64,000 nt of DNA from Paratrimastix pyriformis (lineage: Eukaryota > Preaxostyla > Paratrimastigidae). Each line of letters starts with the position of its first letter. Position 1 is the stretch's first letter. Shown here piece after piece: positions 52,668 through 62,100 of this stretch. Location: positions 620,501 to 684,500 of the forward strand of contig JAPMOS010000007.1 of the NCBI GenBank assembly GCA_027972325.1. The letters run 5' to 3'. The translations under genes and the position numbers were made by a program. The notes under the pieces are model-generated. The model was not told where the DNA came from. It searched no databases and saw only the letters and a list, made by a program, of their open reading frames with translations.

Positions 52668-54764
52668 TCAGCACCCACACCCCTTTTCCACGCACTCGTC
52701 GCTGGCCACCAGGTTGGGGGCCTTGCAGAGCCATTCGACATGGACCCGGGTGCTGTTCGCCCCGGTGAGCAACTCCAGGGCCGGCGTCCGCAGCCGGATG
52801 CAGATGGGCCGGTTGCGGAGAGCCCCCCGGAGGATGTGCAGCACCTGCAGGCGGGGCAGTTTCGGGTGGAACAACTCGACGGCCATCGGGTCGCCCCGCG
52901 GGCCTTGGGGCAGCTGCAGGGACAGCACCCGGAGCTCGGAAAGAGCGCCTCCCCCGAGGACGCTGTACAGTGGGCCGGCCTGGGGGGCCCCGTCGCACCT
53001 GTCCAGGGCCAGCGAGCGGAGATGGCGACCATGTTTGACGATCAGGGGCGCGAGGACCTTCCCCGGGACTTCATCACCCCGGTACCGGACATCGAGGGAC
53101 CGCAGGCGGGCCGTGGGGTGCAGTTCGATCGCCCCCGGGTAGGGCTGGGGTCCCATGCCCAGGTCGCGGAGCCCCGGGGCCCCGGTCAGGGTCAGGCGGG
53201 CCTGGAGGGCCGTGAACATGGCCAGGGCCAGCTGCCGCAGGCCGGGCGCCTCCAGGATCAGGTGGCGCATGGCTCGCGGGACGGGATCGCGCGTCTCCAG
53301 GTGGCCCAGCGTCAGCGAGCGGAGGCCCGGTCCGACCCGCACCGTCCACTTGGCCGGCAGCTGGGCGCCGTAGGTCGGGGTCAGCCAGACCTGCAGCGTG
53401 CGCAGGTCAGGCAGCTGGCCACAGAGCGTGTCCATGAAGTCGGCCGGCCGCTCGGTGACCACCCACAGGTGCGCCAGGTGGGGCGCCAGGACGGGCAGCC
53501 GGTCGGCCCACGTGGCCGGCAAGGAGGCCTCCCGGGCCCAGTCGACGGCGCAGGGGGTGAGAGCCTGGGTGACCCGGGTCAGGCAGGGCATCGGGTCGGA
53601 TTCCACCCGCCCGATCTCGGCGCAGAGGCCCCGCAAGGCGGCCAGTCGCGGGCAGCGCAGCACCAGGGTCACCAGATGGCGGATGGAGCCCAGGTCGAGG
53701 GTGGTCAGCTGGGGACAGTCGACCACCACCCGGCCGGCTGTGAAGCCCAGGTCGTGGCGGTCGGCCAGCCTGAGGTGAGCCAGATGGGCCCCGCGCACCA
53801 CCAGGTCGCGGCCCGAGGCAGCCATGGCCATCCCGCCATAGCAGGTGATTCCCAGCTGGAGGCTCTCCAGTCGGTCGAGAGCGGGGCTTTCCAGAGGGAA
53901 GGGCACCGCATCCAGGGGGCACCCCAGCAGGGCCAGATGGCGCAGGTGAGGGAACCCGTCCCCCGCCAGCACAGCGGGCAGCAGGTCTCGAGGCGGGTCG
54001 GCCAGGCTGAGCCGGGTCAGTGAATTCCGGGCCCGGAGCACATAGGCCGTGAGGTCGGCGGGGGCATAGACGGGGATGCCGACAGGGGTCTTGTCCAGGT
54101 CGAGCTGGTCCCAGCTCAGGTCCAGATCCAGCTCTTGCAGGGCGCTCGGGTCTGCGGCGGTCAGCACCCAGTGCAGGAGGGTGGCTGTTACCCGGCCCAG
54201 GGTCAGTGAGACCAGGGGCGGCCCAGCCAGGGCGGGCAAGGCCGAACCCCGATGGAGGGGCGGGCAGCGGGGGTGGTCAGGCAGGCACAGCTCACGGCAC
54301 CCCGGGTGCGCCTTCAGGCAATCCCGCGCGGTCGGCAGCATGCTGAAGGGCAGCTCGAGGGCATCCACGTGCAACTTGGCCGCCAGCCGGGGGTAGGCCG
54401 ACAGAACCGGGGTCAGTTCCCCGGGCCCATGGAGCCGGAACTCGTTCGGGGTGGTGGAGACCAGCCGGAATTCGTCAAGGCGGGTGGCCAGGTCCAGGAT
54501 GCGGCACAGGGCCTCCTCCGAAATGCGCGAGTCACAGGCGACCCGGAGCACCCGCAGGGCGGGATTGGGTCCGAAGGCCTGCATCACCCAGGCATCCCCG
54601 GCGCCGCAGCCGGAAACGGGTCCCAGTTCAAGCTCCACCAACCGGTCTTGGCACGGACCCACCAGGGCAGCAATGGCGGTCACGGGAACGGCAAACGTCT
54701 CGTCGGACAAGAGCGGTTCGTCATCGCCCCTCAGGGTACGCGGGAATGAGAGGCGTCTGGCCAT
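52668..54764 (-). CDS. Intronless leucine-rich repeat protein
   Basis: Single 698-residue frame starting MARRLSFPRTLRG. Irregular LRR units run almost the whole length: LVELELGPVSG, ALRVLRVACDS, LTRLSLADPPRDL, LRHLALLGCPLDAV, LRSLTLGHLETRD, LRSLALDRCDG, LRVLSLQLPQG. The pattern suits the F-box/FBD or protist LRR class, but no F-box is seen at the N-terminus. No signal peptide or TM helix. The lack of introns contrasts with neighbours that have 6 to 25 exons, suggesting a retrocopy or a distinct LRR family. The last residues (DECVEKGCGC) and stop border the duplicated fragment at 52598-52661. Confidence 0.8.
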   Translation of the reverse strand: MARRLSFPRTLRGDDEPLLSDETFAVPVTAIAALVGPCQDRLVELELGPVSGCGAGDAWVMQAFGPNPALRVLRVACDSRISEEALCRILDLATRLDEFRLVSTTPNEFRLHGPGELTPVLSAYPRLAAKLHVDALELPFSMLPTARDCLKAHPGCRELCLPDHPRCPPLHRGSALPALAGPPLVSLTLGRVTATLLHWVLTAADPSALQELDLDLSWDQLDLDKTPVGIPVYAPADLTAYVLRARNSLTRLSLADPPRDLLPAVLAGDGFPHLRHLALLGCPLDAVPFPLESPALDRLESLQLGITCYGGMAMAASGRDLVVRGAHLAHLRLADRHDLGFTAGRVVVDCPQLTTLDLGSIRHLVTLVLRCPRLAALRGLCAEIGRVESDPMPCLTRVTQALTPCAVDWAREASLPATWADRLPVLAPHLAHLWVVTERPADFMDTLCGQLPDLRTLQVWLTPTYGAQLPAKWTVRVGPGLRSLTLGHLETRDPVPRAMRHLILEAPGLRQLALAMFTALQARLTLTGAPGLRDLGMGPQPYPGAIELHPTARLRSLDVRYRGDEVPGKVLAPLIVKHGRHLRSLALDRCDGAPQAGPLYSVLGGGALSELRVLSLQLPQGPRGDPMAVELFHPKLPRLQVLHILRGALRNRPICIRLRTPALELLTGANSTRVHVEWLCKAPNLVASDECVEKGCGC

Positions 54765-56100
54765 TCCCCGAAGCTGTTCGAAAGGGGAATTCGAGGGGTG
54801 CTTCCAGATTACTCCGACAGACCCTGCTGCGAATGTCGCGGTTTAACGCAATCAATGTCGCATACGTGCGTGCCGAGCATTCTGACGATTGTTCGAGAGA
54901 GTGGATCACAAGTTCCGCGAGTTCGACAGGAAGGCCGCCGAGGAGTTTAGAAACGGTGCTCTAGAGAGGAATTTGAATTTGGAATTATCATCGCACCAAG
55001 AGAATGGCAAGAAGCCAACCATCGATCGATCGAGTCTCTCCGGGGGGCCGGTCTTCTCCAGCTGCCGGCAGAGAACGCGTCTCCCAACTCCAACAAAATA
55101 CTGCTGCCCAACGAGTGTGACATCAGCTCATATTCAAAACAACAAGGACGCAAGTTGGACGACCAACCCATGGCGGCATAACAAGCATCAGCGGGTCTGT
55201 GGCAGCTCAACGGTCTGAAGGAAGCGTGCGCACACCACGGACACAGACATATATCACGAAAGGAAGAGGGGGGGAGGAGGCCTTCGCCGTTGCCGGCATA
55301 GTCAAAGGACGGGGAAGGCATTAGAGGGGGGAGGGTCGGGGACATTGGAGGGTTTATTGGGCATTGAAAAAAAAATACGAGGGTTGAGGGAGGACGTGAG
55401 GGGCAGATAGAACAGGGCACACTCACACACACAACAACGGCGGAAGGATATATCCGATGAGGATCATGGGTACGATCGGACATACGAGAGCAAGCTTCCG
55501 TCGTCTCTTCAGGCCGTGGGGAGGTGGTTGGGGATGGTGAATAAAAGCAGCAGCAATGGGAAAAAATACGGCCCCCCCTTCATACAATGATGACCGGGAG
55601 AGAGGGACAGAGGGGTGTGGCCCCACAAATCCACCCAACGTCCCCCCCAGCCGCCCCCCCACTGGCAGGGCTCCCCCGAGCCACACCAGAGAGGGGAGAT
55701 GAGGGGGGCGAGGAAGGAGAAGGGCATTGCGTACCCACACCGAGGCGTTGCGAGAGAGGGCTTATCCCGGAAAGGAAGAGGGGGAGGGGAAGACCCGGAG
55801 CGGCGGGATGACAAAACCGCAGGCGGCCAAGGGGGGGAACCCGGAGAGCCCGGGGAACCCGGATGCCAAGGGGGTGGTGGCTCCAAACCAGAGTCGCGCA
55901 CACAAAAAAAAAAATGGGGACTCGCAAAAAAGAAGGAGAATGGAACGGGGGGCGAGAGCCACAAACGGGGAGTACACACCCATCCATCCATTCATCCCCA
56001 CGGGGAGGGGCGGGGCTGGGGGGCACGATGGACAGCGAAAAGGGCAGGAAAATGGTTTTTGTGGGTGGGTGGGTGAGGGTGGTGTAGATGTCAAACCCCC
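54765..56100. other. Intergenic, no gene seen
   Basis: 1.3 kb between the LRR start and the synthase stop. Reading frames are short and lack family signals; the 55260-56090 part is G-rich and purine-biased on the + strand. It probably holds the LRR promoter and the 3' untranslated region of the synthase. Confidence 0.5.
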
Positions 56101-59100
56101 CTAAGCGTCCGTCTTGGGGGCGACGAAGCACTTCTCGGCCAGGGCCTCGACGGCCCCGTCGGCCAGGGTGGTCAGCACGCTCCAGTGGTCGCCCGGGCAG
56201 CCCACCAGGTTCAGGGGCTGCCGGCCGTCCAGCAGGGCGCCGCCCAGGTTGTGCCGCAGCAGGGCCGTCCAGGCCTCAGGGGCCGACTCAAGGCGCAGGA
56301 AGTCCTTGAGCGAGGGCACGTTGTTCTGGGGGGCCAGCAGGGCCAGCACGGGCAGGGCGGGCGCGTTGACGGGGGTCTGCAGCACCTCGGGCTTGTAGGC
56401 GTGCAGCAGGGCAATCTCGTGGGTGATCACGTCCACGGAGCGCTTCAGGATGGCCTCGGGGCCCATGGCGGTGGCCGGGGCGGCGTCCAGGACGAGGCCC
56501 GGGACCAGCTCGGCCTTGGCCACGGCCTCGATGAACACCCGCCAGGCCGACTTGGGCGCCTGGGGGTTGGCCATGGCCGCGGTCAGGCCCATGTACAGCT
56601 CGATGGCCACGGGCTCCTCGAGGACGTGCTGGGTGGTGCAGTGCAGCGCCCGGAAGAGCAGCAGCATGGCGCCCGCGCGGCGGGTGCTGTCGCGGCCCTT
56701 GAAGGACTCTGTTTGGGGGGGAGGAGGCATGGACATGGAGAGTTGGAGGTGAGCGAGGGGGGAAGATGACCAGGGGGGTGTAACGGCTGGGCTGGGGGGG
56801 AGAGAGACGGACCCTCGTCGATGTCGACCAGCTGGATGCCGCCCCGGGCGGAGAAGTCGAGCCGCTCGCAGACGGTCGGGGCGGGCGGGTCGAGGAAGGT
56901 GAGGTGGGAGACGGCCGTGCCCTGGGCCCGCAGCATGCGGGTCATCTCGAGCGCCACAAAGGCGCCATACGAGTGGCCCACGAGCATGTACGGCCCGGCG
57001 GGCAGGGCGGCCTTCAGGTGGGCCGTGTAGGCCTGGGCCATGGCGATCAGGCTGGGGTACTGCTCCATGGCCGAGAAGAGGGCCGGGTTCTCCATGGCCC
57101 AGACGGGCCGGCCCAGCTTGGTGCACAGCTTGCGGGCCAGGGTCGAGTAGTTGGCCGCCGTGCCGCCCGCCATGCAGACGAAGACGACGGGCGACAGGGC
57201 AGGCACGTCCTTGGGCAGGGTGGCCACTTGTTGCATCGAGGAGTGCTGCAGGGGGGTGGTGGTGAATGCAGAAGAGGGTGAGACGGGGCACCGAACAAGA
57301 GCGCTGTGACAAGTGGGATCAGATTGGGTTGCGTTGGTTGTGATTGGTTTTTTTCTCAGTCGAAATTCCGTTAACATTTGATGGTGTCGATCAGTACAAA
57401 GCGTTCAGCCGAACGAGACAAAGTGTCTGCATCCCCGAAAAAAACCAACCTCACCCCCCCTCCCCCCCCACCCCAACCACCGTCCATCCCCAGACCTCGA
57501 GGGCAGCCTTCTCGGCCTCAGTCATCTCCTTCTGGCCGGCCGCCTTGACGGGCGGGGCCACCTGGAGGAGCACCTTCTGGGCGACCCCCTCGAGGGACCC
57601 ACCCTGGATGATGACCACAATCGGGATGGTGGCGCCAATCTCGAGCTCCATCCGGGCGCGCAGCTCCACGGCCACCATCGAGTCGAGCCCAAGCTCGTTC
57701 AGGGGCTGCCAGGGAGGAAGGGGGTGGGCGAGAGGATTGGCGTGTGAATTGGTGTGTGTGTGTGGGGGGATGCGGATGGATTTGCGATGTGATGTTTTTT
57801 TCTCAGTCGAAATTCCGTTAACATTTGATGGTGTCGATCAGTACAAGCGTTCAGACGAACGAGACAAAGTGTCTGCATCCCCGAAAAAAACCAAAGGGCG
57901 CGCCGCCGAGGGGAGGCGGTGGTGCCGGAGGGAGGAGGAGGCCGACCTTGTCCAGGGGGATAGCCTCCTCGGTGTTGGGCAGGCCCGTCACGCCGGCCAC
58001 GAGGCCCCGCAGGGCCGTCGAGATGAGGGCCATCTTGGCCTTCTCGTCGGCCGCGGCCCGGACGCGCTCCCGAAGCTCCCGGGCGGACTGTGGGCAGGGC
58101 GGGGGCGGCGGGGTGAGCAGAGAAGAAACAGGCCAATGCCGATTACAGGGGCCGAAGGGGGGACGCGGGACGGACCTGGGAGAGGGCGCCCATGCCCGAC
58201 CCGCCGCCGACGGCCTCGAAGCGGGCCGACTGGCCGGCGACGGTGTTGATGCGAAGCCACTTCTCCCACTCGATGACCACCATGGCCGTGGTCGGCTCCT
58301 GCCGGGCAAGGCTCGCGTCCTGGTGGGATGGGATGGGAGGGGGAAGGCAGCGGGTGAGCCGAAATGGCTGGTCGGAGGGGTGGGGGGCCTCCACATGTGG
58401 GCATGAGATTTGGTTTTTTTCTCAGTCGAAATTCCGTTAACATTTGATGGTGTCGATCAGTACAAAGCGTTCAGCCGAACGAGACAAAGTGTCTGCATCC
58501 CCGAAAAAAAACCAAAGTCTCCGTTCCCCGCACCAAGACGGGAGGGGAGGAGCAGCCGCGCGGACCTTGCTCTGGGACCGGAGCAGGTCGCGGGCCATCA
58601 CGCGGCGCATGGCCCAGAGCATCTGCTTGGGGGTGATGGTGTGCACGCCCTGCTGCTCCATCTGAGCCTGCAGCTTGGGGTTGGCGGCCATCATGCCCAC
58701 CTTGCCCAGGGGCCCCCAGTTGAAGCAGGACACGGGCATGCCGGCAGCGCGGCGGGCCCGGGCCAGCCCGTTCAGGAAGGCATTGCCCGAGGAGTAGTTG
58801 GCCTGGCCGGGGGAGCCCAGCAGGGCCGCGACCGAGGAGAACATGACGAAGGCCTCCAGCGGGTCGGCCAGGGTGAGCACGTGCAGGTTCCAGGTGCCCT
58901 GGATCTTGGGCGAGACCACCCGCTCGAAGCGGGGCCGGTCCAGCTTGTGGATCAGCTCGTCGTCCGTCAGGCCGGCCAGGTGGTACACCCCCACGATCGG
59001 GGCGTCGGCCCGCAGGCGGGCAAGGACGGGGGCGAGCTCGGCCCGGGAGGACACGTCCACCTTGATCACCTCAATGTGCGGGCAGGTGTGGCTGGGGGTG

Positions 59101-62100
59101 GGGGAGAAAGAAGGCGGAGAGGAGGGAGTGTGAGACAGGCGGCCATGCAAAGGACGAGATTGAGCCAGTTGTGGGTGGAGTTGGTTGTGATTTTGGTTTT
59201 TTTTCTCAGTCGAAATTCCGTTAACATTTGATGGTGTCGATCAGTACAAAGCGTTCAGCCGAACGAGACAAAGTGTCTGCATCCCCGAAAAAAACCCAAC
59301 TCCCCTCCCACCATCCCACCCAACTTCCCCCCCTTGCAGACCGCATGGTGGCCAGGTTCTGTGCGGTGGCGGGCCACCGCTGGCGGATCTCCTCCTCGGT
59401 GTTGATGCCCAGCAGGGCCAGCCGGGTGGCCCCGCGCTGCAGCAGGAAGCGCGAGAGGACCATCCCGAGGCCGCCCGTGCCGCCCGTGACCACGTGCCAG
59501 CCCTTCTGGAACTGGGCGCCCTCGAAGACGGCCGGCGGGGGCAGGCGCACCTCGAGCTCGGCCGGGGCGCCCTCCTCGGGGGCCATGGTCAGCACCAGCT
59601 TGCCCGTGTGGCGCCCGTGCGACATGAACCGGAAGGCCTCCTCGGCCTGGCCGATGGGGTACACCGTCAGCGGAATGCACTCGTAGGGGCACCGGTCGGT
59701 GGGCTCAAAGATGCCCATGACCTCGAGCAGCAGCTCGCCGGCCTCCTCCTTGCACTCGTCGAAGAGGTTATCCAGGGCGATGGCGTGGAAGCTGCAGTTG
59801 TGGGCCAGCGGGCGCAGGCCCACCCGGGAGTTCTCGTAGATGTCCCGCTTGCCAATCTCGACAAACCGGCCGCGGGGGGCCAGCAGGCCGAAGCCCTGCT
59901 CGAGCAGCTCGCCGGCCAGCGAATTGAGCACCATGTCCACCCCGCGCATGCCCGTGGCCCGCAGGACCCCGTCGAGGAACTGCAGCGAGCGCGAGTCGAA
60001 GATGTGCTCCTCGGGCACGTTGTACGGGGCGGCCGCGAGCATGGCCCGCTTCTGGGGGCTGCCGGCCGTCACGAAGGGGATGGCGCCCACCCGGCGGGCG
60101 ATCTGGAGGGCCGCCAGACCCACCCCGCCCGTGGCCGCGTGGATCAGGACCCGCTCGCCCTTGCGCAGCCGGCCCACGGTGATCATCGAGTAGTGGGCCG
60201 TCAGGAAGGGCCCCAGGATGCCGGCCGCCTGGGCCATGGACAGCCGCTGCGGGAACCGGGCCACGAAGTGCTCGTCGGCCACGATGTGCGAGGCAAAGCA
60301 GCAGTTGGCCATGGCCACGACACGGTCGCCGGGCTTGACCAGGGTGACATCGGTCCCGACCCGCTCCACCACCCCGGAGCACTCCGCCCCCAGGGCCAGG
60401 GTCTCGTCATACTCGGCCGGGTACAGGCCCAGGGCCTTGAGCACGTCGCGGAAGTTGATACCCGCCGCGTGGACGCGCACCAGCACGTCGTGCGGGCCGG
60501 GCGTCTGGACGGGCATGCCCGTGGCCACGGGCCGCAGGGTGCCCAGGTTGCCGGGAGTGCCAATGTGCAGCTTCCAGGGCATCTCGTCCGAGCCGAACCG
60601 GAGGCGCATCGACCGGGCCGGGACCATGGGCTTGTCCGTGCGCACCATGCGGGACACGTAGACCTGGTCGCCTGCCAGGGAGAGCACCTCCTCGCGGAGC
60701 AGCGGCTTGAGCTGGGGGTAGGGCAGGGCCGCCTGGGCGGGGGTCAGGACCGAGGCCAGCAGGGCCCCGAAGAAGGCCGTCTCCTGGGGGTGCAGCGGGG
60801 TCTCCAGGCCCACGGCCACCGGGTCGGCCGTGGCGGCGGCCGTGTGGGCGGCCCCGAGGAAGGAGAAGTCCACCAGGCAGCACTTGAGCAGCGGGCACTC
60901 GGTCTGCACGGTGCCGCCCAGGCCCCACAGGGCGCTGTGGGCCGGCTGGACGGCCATGGCTACGTTCTCCAACAGCAGCCGGGCCGGGACGGGGTTGACG
61001 CCGGCCGTGACGACGAACAGCCGGGGCGGGCTGGCCAGCTGGTGGATGGCCTTGACCAGGCCCAGGCAGGCCAGGCAGCCCTCGTTGCGGCACTCGGCCA
61101 GGGCCTGCTCCTCGGCGGCCTGGTCGCGCGACTGGGCCACGTCCAGGGCGCCCGTGCCCAGGGCCGTGGCGTGGACAATGGCCTGGCACTGGTACCGCTC
61201 GGCCAGCAGGGCCTGGGCCTGGACAAAGTCGGCCTGCTCGTCGAGGCGCAGCACCAGGTGGGCCTGCAGGGTGGCCGGCAGGCTGGTGTAGGCGGGCAGG
61301 GTCTCCTGGTGGGCCCACTCGGAGCCCAGGGTCATCAGCACCACCCGCAGCGAGTGGCCCGTCAGGCTCTCCAGGAAGGAGCGTAGCCGGGCCGACTGCA
61401 GGGCCGCCGGGGCGCACATGACGGCCACGGCGGGCGATTCGGGGGCGGCCACGGGGGCCGTGGGCAGGGGCTCCGACAGGGGGGTCGACTTCCAGATCTG
61501 GTTGTAGATGTGCTCCTCCACATCGCCCGAGTCGTCGACGTACTTCAACCGGAAGTGGAAAATCTGGATAGCGGCGGTGGGGGGGAGGAGAGACAAGGGA
61601 GAGCAGAAGGAGTCGTCAGTATATGGGGAAACCGGGTTTTTGGAACGACAGGGGGTGGGAACGGGGCAAGGGCGGGGGGGCCAGACCTCGGCCACGGGCA
61701 TGCCGTCCTCGGCCAGGATGGTCAGGTCGACCAGCAGCGAGTGGGCGCCCGACTGCAGCAGCCGGACGTGGGTGTACACGGTGCGGGTGGGCGGGCGCCG
61801 GTAGAAGTACATCCGCTCAATGTCGACGGGCAGGAAGATGCCGCGCTGGTCGGCCAGGATCTTGGAGAAGATCAGCGAGGCGCCGGCCGCCTGCAGGGCC
61901 GAGTCGAGCATGGTCGGGTGGATCTGGAAGGGGCTCGGGTCGTTCTCCCGGGGCAGGTCGATCCGGCCGATGCACTCGTGGTCGGAGATCCAGATCTGCT
62001 GCAGCCCCCGGAAGCGCTCGCGCAGCTGGAGGCCCCGCTCGAAGACCTCGTCGTAGTACTCGGAGCCCATCAGGATCTGGGGGCAGCGGGCCTTGATGGC

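Noticed and set aside
52740-54023. 427-residue plus frame opposite the LRR gene
   Set aside because: No LRR or other pattern; the minus strand gives regular leucine-rich repeats.
57344-58249. Plus-strand ORFs starting MVFFSVEIPLTF near the intron repeats, possibly a coding mobile element
   Set aside because: The text comes from the ~100-bp repeat itself and ends at or just beyond each copy; there is no conserved protein.
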